Of a stretch of 64,000 bases of DNA, positions 48,277 through 59,675 are shown piece by piece. Within the stretch, counting starts at the first letter, position 1. Each line of letters begins with the position of its first letter. The notes below the pieces were generated by a model. It ran no database searches and was not told the DNA's origin. It saw only the letters and a list, made by a program, of their open reading frames with translations. The translations under genes were made by a program, and so were the position numbers. Source of the DNA: Helichrysum umbraculigerum (taxonomy: Eukaryota > Streptophyta > Magnoliopsida > Asterales > Asteraceae); assembly GCA_949592205.1 (NCBI GenBank), contig CATIUR010000001.1:74559059-74623058 (forward strand), read 5' to 3'.

Positions 48277-49627
48277 CAAGTGGAGATTGAAATACCACTG
48301 ATTCTTTAAATATTATTTTTATTTTAAATTTTTTATGATTTTGATGTAGTCAACGGCCGAAATCTTGTGGGCACGGAGGGAAGAGCCAATAATATTTCTT
48401 GATAACATGGAGGAGGCACATCTATTCTACCTTTAAGGCATGAAAAATGGTCTGTATATTCATTCTAAGAACCATTAATTGATTATTGCTCCTTTTTTTG
48501 TGAAATTCCAAGTGTTTAGTATCTAAAGCATGTCCCCATATGTGGATTGTGTACTCATAACACGAATTGTGGTTTCTTAGGAGCGTTTAACGTATTTGAA
48601 AGAGGTGGGAAATGGGCAGGTTGGGTAACAGATTTAAATCGAAATTTTAGGGGTTGGGTTGACCCAAAAAACTTTTTGTCCAAAATTTTCAGCTAGTGTA
48701 TTGTTAATATGCTTTTGCTACTTATCTTATTTTAATATCAGTCTGATTTATAGAATGAAATGATCTTTTATGCATTAAAATTACAATTTGGCAACTTTTG
48801 GCCCATTCGACCCATCTCCTATTTAGATAAATCTTTTTTATGATAATCATTTGACCTGTTAGAGATTACACATTACCCAAATGGCCTATTAGACCTATTC
48901 ATATGCCAAAAGTACTAGCTCCAGTATTTAGTATCTAGGGTACTAAATGAGTTTTAGTATTTGGAGGCAGTGGATGCTAGGCAAATATATCCAAAGGAGT
49001 ATACGTCATGGAGAGAAGATCCGTCCAATTTCAATGTTCATGGCATTTATCCTGTTCGACAACTATGGGACACCGCAAAAATTGCTTGGAAGGAAATTTT
49101 GTTTACACCGGTAAAAAGCTATATCATTGTTTCAGTTGTTGAAAGCTGCTTATTTGCTATATGTATGATCCATGATAACAAAGCTGACATTAGTACCAAA
49201 GGTATTTTTTTCCTTTCTAATCATTAGACCATTAGTCATAGATGTTAATGAAACAAATAGGTTGCAATCTTTATTCTACAGAAACTATTATCTTGGTGGT
49301 CAACAACTTTTGTTTTTACAGGGGGCCAATTTTCTTGTTGTGACACACAAATCAATATTACGGGCACTAATCTGCACGGGTCTTGGACTTAGCCCTGAAA
49401 GGTACGTATTCGTTAAGCGCAGATTCAAGTCACGAAAACCGTCTTTTGGCAAAAAAGCAAGGAGAGAATATTATTGAAAGGCTTTAATTCCTTGACTTTG
49501 TAAATTCAATTCTTAAAACTAAACTGACCCTTTTTTTATGCCCCTTTAGGTTCCGAGCGTTTGATGTGAATAATTGTGGAATAACGGTGTTCAAATTCAA
49601 TGTGGAAGGTGAAGCCATGCTTCAATC

Positions 49628-50206
49628 TAGGGGTGTTCATTCGGTTAATTCGGTTTAAACCGAACCTAATAGATGAAACCGATCAGTTTTCGGTTTTGAA
49701 AAATTGAAACCGAACCAAACCGAACAAATAAAAAACCAAACCAAACCAAACCTAATTACTATTCGGTTTATTCGGTTTATGCTTTCATATATTAATATTA
49801 TAAACATCAAACAAAATCAATATACTTGATTATAAAGCAAAACTAATTAGCACGTTTCTTAAGTTCGTAACAAAAATATAATAATTTGCAAGACAAAACT
49901 AAGGTATAGTTAAGAAATTTGTGATAAACGATGAATAAAGTTAATATATGGTATAAGTATGCATAGTATTCAGTGATTAACCTAATTAATTTATACATAT
50001 TTTGAAAGTATTACCAAAATATATTACTATTCGGTTAATTTGGACTATTCGGTTTATACATTGGTAACCAAAACCAATCCAAAAACCAAAATAAACATTC
50101 GGTTTTGAACCAAACCGATCCAAAAAACCAAATTATCCGAACCAAATAGTCCAATCCAAATTGTCCGATTGGACAATTCGGTTTGTCCATATAGTGAACA
50201 CCCCTA
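49628..50206. mobile_element. hAT-type MITE in the last exon of the copy B phosphatase pseudogene
   Basis: Perfect 12-bp ends TAGGGGTGTTCA and TGAACACCCCTA. Target duplication CTTCAATC occurs at 49620-49627 and 50207-50214. 579 bp with many TTCGGTTT/AAACCGAA motifs and no transposase. Copy A has the empty site. Confidence 0.93.
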
Positions 50207-50263
50207 CTTCAATCTATGAACATGACGGCTCATATGTATACCAACCACACTTATCTTTATTGA

Positions 50264-51550
50264 ACATCAATCTTTTAATATCCAAGACTATGACTTACTT
50301 GGAACCATCATCAAGTGGGGCTCGATATCCCACTCTTAAGAGATCCAAGCCAAGTTAAACTTAGCTCAGTTGAGTCAAGTTATCAATAGCAAAGCTTGAT
50401 ATCCCACTACCATATTAAATTTTAATATGAAATGAATAGTGTGTATTGTATGAGATATGAAGTAGTATTGAAATATAATACCATGTTTTTTTTTTCACAG
50501 TGAGTTGCAAATATTTGCTAACTTGCAGGTAGATGTGGCGATTTTAGACCCATTGAATCAAGTTGGTTAATATTTATGAGGTGGTGGGTTTTGTTGGGTT
50601 TAACCAACGGGCATAGGCAGGTCTAGCAGGTAAATTTCTTTTTTGAACACCTCATTTCATTTTTTTTCATTTTTCACTCAAATAACAAAAAATTTGGTTG
50701 AAACCCGATGGGTCAACCTGAATCGATACCCGTTTGACCCGGACCCATTTAGACCCGTCCTTCTAAATGCTCTATCTAGACCCATGACCCAACCCGACCT
50801 GACCCGACCCACTCATTTTGCCACTTATACTTGCAAGTGGTTTGAGATGCACAGATGGGCCTGGCCCAAGACCAATAGCTGTTTTGGTATGTTTTAAAAA
50901 ATGAGCCATGGGCCCAAAACCAAAGTTGCAAAGCACCCACACCCGATTAGGATTGGTCCACGACAAGTTGGGACCGTTGCGTTTGCATTCCGGATAGGGA
51001 CCCAGTCTAAACCCTTAGAGGACCGGTAGCAGGCCAGTGGAGCCCGATTTGTGAGAATCTGTAGGTGATTATTAGGGTACTAAGCAACAATGTTGGGGCT
51101 CATTACCACAATTCTTACAGGATAAAAGTTTGACTGAATTGTTAAAAACAGATAATACATAATACCTAAGAATTTAACAAATTACTAGATATAAACACAC
51201 CACACTTTTATTATTATTGATGAATATGTTACAAGGAAAAAACATATTTACAAAATCCAAACAAAATATACCAATAGCAACTTAGTAATTTACATAGCAC
51301 ACCTTGGTATTTTCTTCTCCGGAGAGTTCAAATCCAGATATATACAACACCTTAATTTAATAGCATGTAACTATGCATTAAAAGCTGTACCTTTTTTTGT
51401 TGTGTTTGAGATCTTAATTACTAAAATAAGACTACCTTATAGTTATCTAATATCTGATATAACCTTTATACAGCCACTGTTGATAGAGCTTAGGAGATGT
51501 CAAACCCAGATCACTAATGCTTTAATGACATGTTCCTGTTATTTAACTAG
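50264..51550. other. spacer between convergent genes, copy B
   Basis: This aligns with 3154-4400 without the hAT MITE found there. It has GACCC/GGGTC-rich degenerate repeat sequence near 50530-50830. No gene was recognised. The 3' ends of PHO2 and of the dead phosphatase gene would lie here. Confidence 0.6.
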
Positions 51551-54500
51551 TTACCACCATCCTGTTTTACTATATTCACCGCAATCAAAACCTTTTGCGG
51601 TAAATGCTTCTACAAGCTTCGGAACGAGCTTCGAGAGCATAATCTTGAAACCCATTGAATTACTTATTTGACATTGAGGCTCAAGAGATTGGCTTTCGAA
51701 AGCACAACCTATTGGAACCCCTTCAAGATACGCCTTACATGCCATCAAGATGTGCACACAACGGTTGCTAAAGTGTTCCTCCACGAGTGCCTCAAAATGC
51801 TGATATATTTCAACAACAGACGAGCTTTAGTTTTGTGGATTCGATTGTTCAATATCAAAACTAACATCCAGGATGTGATTTTGGAAAGATCACGAGTAGA
51901 GGTGGCAAAACAAGTGGGTTGGTCAGGTTAGGTAATGCGTCCAAACAGGTCGGGTTGGTCCAAAATACTTTTTGTCCAAAAGATACAACTTTTTGAGTAA
52001 CAAACTTGTACGCCAGATATGATTACAAAAATTGCATTATTTCAAGAATTAACTTAATTTCAATGATTTAGGAGGTTATATCCATAAAAAAAATACCTTG
52101 GGCGATATTCGATCCATGCGACTAGTTTCTTTCTAAGTCTTTTATTTTACCCGTTAAAACAAAAAAAAAAACACTAGCGCAAATCGACTCTTAGTGGGTA
52201 AAACTGCCACCTCTAATTACGAATATAAAATGAAAGGAATGGAATGGCAAAACTATTTGTACCTTAGGTGGCTTGCGAAGTACGTAAAGCATGGATTTAC
52301 AGCTCATGAGAAACGCATTTTCATTGTAACTACACGAGTTCTTTTCACCTTCAAGACTTCCAACTTGCTGATCATATCCGGCTTCATTAAAATATGGCTT
52401 TTTGTTGAGCACTAAAGCCTGAAGCGATAGTAAAACTTGAAGAATTGTTGAACCGTTGGGGTTCCACGTCTCGGTTTCAGTACCCATCCAAGTATTAAGC
52501 AGGCTAAGACATACCCTCCCTGACTCGTATAGATTTGGGTTGACCCGTAACCCACCAGAGTCATAATGCACCATCTGTAGGAAACCCAGTTTTCCTTAGT
52601 TATACAACATAATAATACTAGTGGTTTCTTAGAGAGTTAGAAGTAAAACATAGAATACCGGGGGTGCGTGAGGGTACTCTGGTGGAAGGAAAATGTCGAA
52701 GAAAAAGAGGCAGTCATGATAAGGAGTACCAGGTGCCCCAATGATTACAGATTGTATTAGATCCATCCTTTCTTCAAAGACACGAACGTATATCATTTCT
52801 ATCAAAACAAGTATGCTTCGAATCATTAGTTCATTACTATTTTCAAGAGGTGGAAAATTTTCATTTACATGTGGCAGATACCATTTGTATGCTTCGAATC
52901 ATTACTATCTTTAAGAGGTGGAAATTTTGACCCAAATACTTGTTAATGGGTCAGTACGGGTAAAAACAAAAATATTAGCTAAAAGGGAAACGGACCAAAC
53001 AATCAAAATTCTGATGCATAAAACTCAAATCATTTCATCAAAGAGTTGTATTTTATCAAAGAAATAGAAGTTTTGTAATCACGTTTGATAGTATAAATTT
53101 GGACAATAAGTGTTACGAGTCAATCCGAACCAGCTCGATTCATACCAGAAAGTCACCTATTTTTGACCTGTTACCCAACCCACCCACCAACCCACATTGA
53201 CACCTCTACAATTTCCCATAATATATGAAAAAGACTGGCAAAATACAGACAAAGCTTCTTACCAGGAAGATCCTTAGCCAAAATGTTCCATTCTTGCTGT
53301 ACTCTCTTTAGCCAACATTTATTCACCTGCATGTCATTCAAAGGTGGCTCAGATTGCCGAATATACAACTGTAAATAATACCACTTGAAAAAAAACATAA
53401 GTTTATGTTTACAAGTTGAGCTCTTTAACCTGACTTGTTACGGAGCGCTTTCCAGGACTGTCAACAAAGTGGTGGTTTGAGCTGTCATTGACAAAGTCAA
53501 ATTGCTTAATTTCATTCAGATTCTGGCTACCTAATACACCGTTTGATTCTTTAACTTTTTTGAAATTATCTTCTGAAGATGTCTCCACAACAACCATCTG
53601 ATTATCTTCCTCGCTGTCAAAACCTGATATTGATCCGTTCGGGGAGACATGATGTAAATCACTGGACAGTAATGTGTAAGGCAGAAACCCAAATAGGCGT
53701 GTAGTCACATTGGATAAGAAGTCGATAGTAGCTCGTGGGACGTTAAAAACTGTCGAATCATATAACGTCTCTAAGCAATCTTTCTCATCATCATCATCGT
53801 CATCTGACAAACTCTAATTATATAAAGTAAAAGTTTAGTTGTTGTTACAGGAACACTGTTATATGTTATTTAATAAAAGTTTCAGTTGGAGTTACCTTTT
53901 CTCTCGAGTCTGATAAATGGTTATCGTGCTCGGATTTCTCTTGATTGGATTCGATAATTTCATTGTGTGGCGACAGCGCAGTTAGTACGCCTTCAGACTT
54001 TTCCACTCGTAAAATCTCGTGAGGCGCAACCTGTGAGTGTTGAATAATGAAATGAAATATATATAGGACAACAAAGATGTATGTTGTTCACTTGATAGAA
54101 ATTCTGTCAACGGGAAGCGAAAAATAAGTGGAGGTGTTAAATGAATGGCAACGGGTAAAAGCAGGTGTTGAAACTTTTGTACGGACCAAAACGGGTCTAG
54201 ATTGGAACTTGAATAGATCAAAGCGGGTCGGGTTGCGTTGCAAATACATTTTTATTTTTTCATTAATAATAGAGTAATGCTAAACAGACCTACTTACGTA
54301 GGCCTAAAACTAGACCTAATTTTTTGATTGGTTGAGTTTTTTCTCTCTCCTAATCTCACCCGATCAATTTTTCACATCTACCAATCAAAGTTTTAGGCCT
54401 ATATTTAGGTCTACGAGTTTAGTCCTACCAATCATTTTACTTAATAATATTATACATGAATAATGCCTTCAATTCTATTACAAAAACTATATTATTCAAA

Positions 54501-56327
54501 TAATAATAGTAATCTGATACTTCTAAATGAGGTGATTAGAAGGTTGCTTATATTCAAAAATACACTTGGGTGACTTTCAACCCGTTCCATTTTTAGCTGC
54601 TAAACCTTTTTATTGTACCCATTTGAAGTAAAACATAACTCAAATCAAGTCATTTATAAATAAATAGGTCAGAATTGTCACCTCTATGTCTCTACTTATA
54701 ATCTGATTCAGGCAGATCAACCTTAATTCAAGACATGACTTTTAGTCAGAAAGTCTTGCTTTCCCATGTCAGAGGTGACATTTTTGACCCACATACATGT
54801 GAATGGGTTGATTCGGGTTATGTTCTAGTTGCAACATGCCAACAGGTATAAAAGGAACTTAAAAGTTAATGAGTCGAACGGGGTAAAAGTCGCCTAAGTG
54901 TATTTTTAATATAACTTCGTTAATCATATTTGACACACTAAATACTTATATAAAAAGAATAAGTTAAAATATAGGACACAAAGATTTTAGGTCAGGCTGA
55001 GTATTGCCACCTCTAATATAGACCAACATTACGAACAAAAATATCTTACCTTAGATGTAAAACCTGCAGCCCATTTGACTTCAACAAAACCACTTTTAAA
55101 GCCAATCACAAAGCCGATATGATCCAAGTAAGCATCTTCAGCATTCTTTAAAGTCTGTACCTTATGCAGCCTAAACACTAGGTCACCTTGAGTATACGAA
55201 TAGTCAGGGTGTTCAACTAATTCATATGCACTCACAATTTCCTCTACCGTTTCAGAATCCCACTTGACCTTTACTGTCTTTTCCTTAGCATCCACAACAT
55301 TCACGACACCCCACTTTTTATCTTGTTGATCATCACACGTTCCTTTTTCAAGAACGAACTGATGAGGCCAAAAATCATGAGCATCGAGAGTGCTAACAGG
55401 ATCACAAGAACTCGAATCTAACCCACATGATTCACTTCCGTCTTGCCACAAGACATCAACTTTACATTTCATTTTTGAAATCACAAAAATTTCTTGGGGA
55501 CCCAATTGGAGATTCGATTGTTTATGAACTGCATGATCCATAAACCCTGTGTGCTCGGTCTTTGGTGGTAATACACACCAATCACCAAGCTGCCAATTTG
55601 AATGAGGAAAGCAAGAAATGGGTGTCAAATCTTTCGAGTTTTGTAAAGCTGGCGGCAACGGTACGGTCTCAGAACCAAATACCGCACATCCAAGCCAGGT
55701 CACATGGACCAACCCTGCATCGACCGCGCATACAGTCCCTTCGTCCTGTTTTTCATTCTTAGATCCACAGAACCATTGGGTTGACTTTGACTTTGACCGA
55801 TTAGAGTTGGCAGCTTTGACTCGTTGTCCTGGATAATAAGAGTACTGTGAATCATCAACCAAGTCCGGAGATACTGGTATAAGCTTCTCCATCTCCATGC
55901 CAGTTATTGTAAATTCACACTTGGTACCATCATCAAACAGAACAGTAACCAAATCCGTAATGTGGTCGGCTCTACCAACCCACGGACCTGATACTACAAA
56001 ATCATGTACTGAGATCGAACGAATTCTTTGGAGTCTTTTGGAATCAATATCTATTAGTTTCTTCTCATGAACATTCTCCAAATCCACGATCATTTCAACA
56101 TCTGTTACTTTTCCCATTTGTGAAAGCGGATCTTTAACTGAACAAACTATGTCACCATGGACATATCTTCTCTCAAACAATAATAAATCATCGATTTTGC
56201 CGATTGTTTCTTGAAGATTAGAGAGAAGAGAGCTAGCTTGTCCACTGTACATGAACTCATCATCTTCTTGATCCTCAGAGCTACTGCTCTCGCTGTAGCT
56301 ATCAAAGTCGCTTAAAAACACATCCAT
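51551..56327 (-). CDS. PHO2: PHO2/UBC24-type ubiquitin-conjugating enzyme E2, intact
   Basis: Seven coding exons with GT-AG borders join in frame: 56327-55050, 54030-53896, 53813-53430, 53368-53263, 52798-52659, 52574-52263 and 51799-51551. They give 867 residues, near the roughly 900 of known PHO2. The start ATG 56327 (MDVFLSD) follows a 5'UTR intron acceptor. Exon 1 holds the family's N-terminal region (ETIGKIDDLL, GPWVGR, DSQYSYYPGQRV, NWQLGDWC). The UBC domain spans exons 4-7 (FEERMDLIQSVI, FFFDIFLPPEYP, LRVNPNLY), with catalytic Cys at about residue 703 in GRVCLSLLNTW. PHO2 is an E2/E3-like enzyme at endomembranes that promotes degradation of phosphate exporters and transporters, limiting phosphate loading. 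Four miR399 sites in the leader and the family match make the call firm. Confidence 0.95.
51897..52215. mobile_element. old hAT-type MITE in PHO2 intron 6, copy B
   Basis: Orthologous to 4746-5061, with ends TAGAGGTGGCA and TGCCACCTCTA. The left flank is ATCACGAG and the right flank ATTACGAA. It lies wholly inside the intron. Confidence 0.75.
54271..54430. mobile_element. small inverted-repeat element in PHO2 intron 1
   Basis: About 38-bp imperfect inverted arms run from AGTAATGCTAAAC at the left to GTTTAGTCCTAC at the right. Both arms contain TAGGCCTAAAAC or its complement. No clear target duplication was found, so the class is uncertain. A second element-like stretch with AGAGGTG(A/G)CA ends lies at about 54770-55013. 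Confidence 0.45.
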
Positions 56328-56504
56328 CACTTCGATCCCTAAAAAGAACGTTGACCAATTAAATTGACTTTTGAGGTAACTAAAACAATATTTTAAACAT
56401 AGAGTGTTTACGAAAGGTACCTTGTAATATGGAAGTATTACTGATTACTGTCGAAATCGATAAAGATAGTGATAGTATTAGCTCCAAAGAAACTGGAGAT
56501 AATT

Positions 56505-56525
56505 TGCCAAAGGAGATTTGCCCGG
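56505..56525 (-). promoter_or_regulatory. miR399 target site 1 (nearest the ATG)
   Basis: The + strand reads TGCCAAAGGAGATTTGCCC followed by GG, i.e. the miR399 sequence itself. The PHO2 mRNA is therefore complementary to it. It lies about 180 nt upstream of the ATG before removal of the short leader intron. Confidence 0.95.
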
Positions 56526-56559
56526 TAACTGATAAGGGGTCTGCTAGAGACACCCAATA

Positions 56560-56580
56560 TGCCAAAGGAGATTTGCCCGG
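56560..56580 (-). promoter_or_regulatory. miR399 target site 2
   Basis: The same 21 bases as site 1. The identity extends through GGTAACTGA beyond the site, so sites 1 and 2 arose by local duplication. Confidence 0.95.
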
Positions 56581-56625
56581 TAACTGAAAGTATCAAACTT
56601 TCCACCAGAAACTTCTTCTGGTATT

Positions 56626-56646
56626 TGCCAAAGGAGATTTGCCCGA
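56626..56646 (-). promoter_or_regulatory. miR399 target site 3
   Basis: TGCCAAAGGAGATTTGCCC followed by GA. It matches the first 19 bases of the other sites. Confidence 0.94.
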
Positions 56647-56730
56647 ACGATTATATTAATGTATGTATAGAACTATAGATAGATAAATGACCCAAAATGA
56701 ACCAAGTGTTCGTTTGGATGTCAATTGATA

Positions 56731-56751
56731 TGCCAAAGGAGATTTGCCCTC
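56731..56751 (-). promoter_or_regulatory. miR399 target site 4 (most 5' in the mRNA)
   Basis: TGCCAAAGGAGATTTGCCC followed by TC. It matches the first 19 bases of the other sites. Confidence 0.94.
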
Positions 56752-57477
56752 GAGTGAAACTGTTTATTCAATCAAGTTTTCGGGATACACAGAAAAGGCT
56801 AAAAGGAAGCAAACGAAAGCACGACGAACAAAAGAAACACAAAAGAGAATCAAAACAGAGCTTATGCTATGGGAATTCGGCTATTATACAAGATGATATA
56901 TTCCCTGAAAGGAGAAAAGGTCTCTAACTGTGGGTTTACGGTAGCCATAATTCGTTTGCTTCTGCACCTGTTGAAATATAAAACGAAAGCTTGAACAGGA
57001 TTTCACAAGATACAAATTTTTAGATACCAAGGAAGCAAGCCATGTTAATGTAAACAGTTCTGGTATAAAAAGATGAAAGGCTGCAAACAAGTTAATATGC
57101 AGTTGACATCTTCATGGAAAAACTTATGAATATGAGTCAATTATGCCATATAAATGGTAGGTTTCGTGTATGTGTATCTCTTTAACAATCTTTAACAAAC
57201 CATCTTATCCAAAAAGACATGAAACCAACACAAAAAGTAAGACAAGTAATTTACACACAAAAACATAGCAATTCACCATTAAAAAAAAAAAAAAAAAAAA
57301 GAATTGTCATTCAAAAAAAAAAAAATGCTACCCATAAATTCTAATGAATAAAGTTTCTATACCCATGATTCTTAATGAAGTAAGTTTCAATTTTAGTTTT
57401 TATCATGAATAAAAACAATAAGAAATGAAACAAGAACATGAGTAATAAAAGTAGAATTCATAAGCTAATAATTTACC

Positions 57478-58198
57478 ATTTGCAGCCAAGAAACATCATA
57501 TGCAATCCTCCATTTATGTGAAATTCAGCTGCTGAAGACACATAAATATGAGACCAAGAATCCTAATTTTGCCCTTTTAATCCTCTCTCTCTCACACACA
57601 AACACACTTAAAAGTAATAATAATAATAAATAATTCTTTGTGTGAGGAGTTTAGAGAGGCCAAATTGTTCCTCCCCAAATCCCCTCTCTTACACCATGAT
57701 CAAGCATACCAAATTCTTCTTCCTTTATCTTGTTGTTTTAACAGAATGAGAAAATTAAAAACAAAAAAGAAGCTTAAAAATGTAAGAATGTGAAATTGTC
57801 TTGCTATTTTTTTAAGAAAATGATGGAAGTGAGATTTTGAGTGGGGTTGGGTTGTGTATGGGAATATAGCAATGGCACTAACAATAGTTAATATCCCGTT
57901 ATGAAAAAGAATATACCCTTCTTTATTCTACTTCCATATTATTCTATTCTCTTTTAAATCTCAACTCTATCTTTCTTTACTTTCACTTTTGCATTTATGT
58001 ATGTAGTCTATATATAGTATCTTTCTTTGCTCAAGTGTTCAACTTCCCTTTTCCTGTACATTAACTTTCAAATAGTACTAATTGTTTTAAGTTATGTTAT
58101 AGATGTTTTTTATATAGTAGTATAGAAAGATATCGAGATAAATTAAGTCAAAAGGTTAACGAAATCGACGAGGTAATGTATTTCTAGTTACTTTTCAC
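57478..58198 (-). promoter_or_regulatory. PHO2 promoter region
   Basis: No gene is seen here. A TATATATA stretch at about 58009-58016 could be the TATA box. GAATATAC at 57909-57916 fits the P1BS consensus GNATATNC bound by PHR factors, though a six-fixed-base motif occurs by chance about once in 4 kb. Transcript start is unknown, and the P1BS-like site could be in promoter or leader. Confidence 0.4.
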
Positions 58199-58206
58199 CT
58201 ACGTCT

Positions 58207-58672
58207 CAAGGCCGTCTTTGAGGGTGGGCGAGGTGGTCGACCGCTCAGGGCCTCTAAATTTCAAGGGCCTCCAATTTTTCCCAAATAATTTGATATGTAT
58301 AATATATATGATGATTACATTAGAGATTGACACCTCTTTTATTTTGAACTAAGAGATCTTTGTTAGTAACTAGATTTAGACTCCATATATATATAAACAA
58401 ATATATAGGTCGACTGAATGGTCCAAAATTGAAAACTTATGTTGACGTGTTAGAGTTTGACTAAAAGATTTAATAACTAACAACTGAGATTTGAGAGAAT
58501 AAGTATCAGATAAATAAATATGTATGAGAGAAATAAATAAATTATTTGAAAATCGGACCATTGAAAATCAATTTCATCGAACCTTTATCTTACTTGATAT
58601 CTGATTATAGGGCCTCATTTCCGTAAAATGATAACTTTGTCCAGGGCCTTTAAAAGTTCAGAGACGGCCCTG
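58207..58672. mobile_element. hAT-type MITE, 466 bp, upstream of PHO2
   Basis: The ends are CAAGGCCGTCTTTGAGG and the complement of CAGGGCCGTCTCTGAAC. An 8-bp target duplication CTACGTCT occurs at 58199-58206 and 58673-58680. No coding sequence. Confidence 0.9.
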
Positions 58673-58680
58673 CTACGTCT

Positions 58681-59190
58681 ACTACGTTTGACGTCACAAA
58701 ATGCCACGTGGGAGAAAAGAGATCATTTACGGCTTCAATCACGGCTTTTTAACATTCAATGAAGACGGACATTCACGCCACTAATTCTAAAAAAGTATCA
58801 TCGAATTCTCTAGTTATGATGTGGATGTTCATATTTAGTATTTCAGTTAGAAAGTACGATATATGTAATGAATTAAAAGCCATGAAATCACGTGCAATTG
58901 TGTTAATCACGATTCATTATTTCATTACTAAGTGAGGATCAGATTAGTCATTAGATAAGGGGTTCTTACATAATACATATACGGTGACCGAATATGTTCG
59001 GGGACAAATAGTGTATGACTGTATGAGGCTAATGCGGGCACTTGCACTTTGGACGAATAAAATGTACATATATGATCATATGACATTATAAACTGTACGT
59101 GATTCAAAGTGCATCTGCACGCAAGATGTGCAACTAGCATCATGCAACATTCTCCTAATTTCTGTGGATCACACACATGTGCTAGCTAGC
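58681..59190. promoter_or_regulatory. intergenic region with paired bZIP/bHLH-type palindromes
   Basis: TGACGTCA at 58689-58696 and the G-box CCACGTGG at 58704-58711 are perfect 8-bp palindromes 15 bp apart. The remainder has no gene that I can support. Confidence 0.45.
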
Positions 59191-59637
59191 TGTTAAGAAT
59201 GAATATCGTACAAACGAAATATAATTACTTTGGGAAAGTAATAACTATTATTATATATTATTAGTATTAGAATAATAATAATAATGAGATGGATCTTTCT
59301 TTGAAGACTCACGTGAGGTGAAAATGTAAACAAAGTTGGAGTCGGCAAATGTTTAGGTCGGCTACATTAGTTTTCGTACGTACGAAGTATTATTCATTAT
59401 TTAATGTAACCCTTTGTATCTTGTAACCCTAACACCTCCGAAAGTAATAAGAATTCTCTCTAGTTTGGCCGTGGATTAAACCAATCGAGTAGATTGGATA
59501 TAACCACGTTATATTCGCGTGTTCGTTTATATTCTCGCATTAATCTTTATCGTGTTTGCTTTGTGTTTGATCCGTTTATTGTCGTGGGGTATAATCTTGT
59601 GATTATACGTGTTCTTGTTGGGTCCTAAAACCTATCA
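59191..59637 (+). repeat. 5' Copia LTR of the chimera
   Basis: 447 bp from TGTTAAGAATG to CCTATCA. It contains a (AAT)n run near 59271-59285. Confidence 0.88.
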
Positions 59638-59675
59638 AAGTGGTATCAGAGCTCGTGTTTTCGAGTTTGGGAACA

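Larger units (their letters stand above)
21270..50263 (+). pseudogene. phosphatase pseudogene, copy B
   Basis: Duplicate exons correspond to 21270-21421, about 48350-48448, 48971-49110, 49322-49401 and 49550-50263 (the last one split). The first has an in-frame TAA at 21365-21367 just before the RHG motif and has lost its GT donor (AT). The exon matching 1597-1716 is absent. The next carries TAA at 48434-48436, and a hAT MITE splits the last exon at 49628-50206. The 5' part of the gene was never copied, because homology to copy A begins only at about 21246. About 25 kb of retrotransposons now lie inside it. Confidence 0.92.
56328..57477 (-). other. PHO2: PHO2 5' leader with two inferred introns
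   Basis: Plausible splice sites on the - strand give a leader intron at 57476-56968 (AATG|GTAAAT to TTTCAACAG) and a short one at 56420-56339 (CAAG|GTACC to TTTTTAG). The leader exon 56967-56421 then carries all four miR399 sites. The layout resembles known PHO2 genes, which have spliced leaders. The transcription start is not determined. Confidence 0.55.

Noticed and set aside
55562..55836. + strand frames opposite PHO2 exon 1
   Set aside because: Shadows of the conserved coding strand.
56697..56927. Small + strand ORF over the miR399 sites, or a MIR399 gene
   Set aside because: The four sites are not arranged as a miRNA hairpin with one star strand, and they sit in the leader of PHO2 on the - strand.
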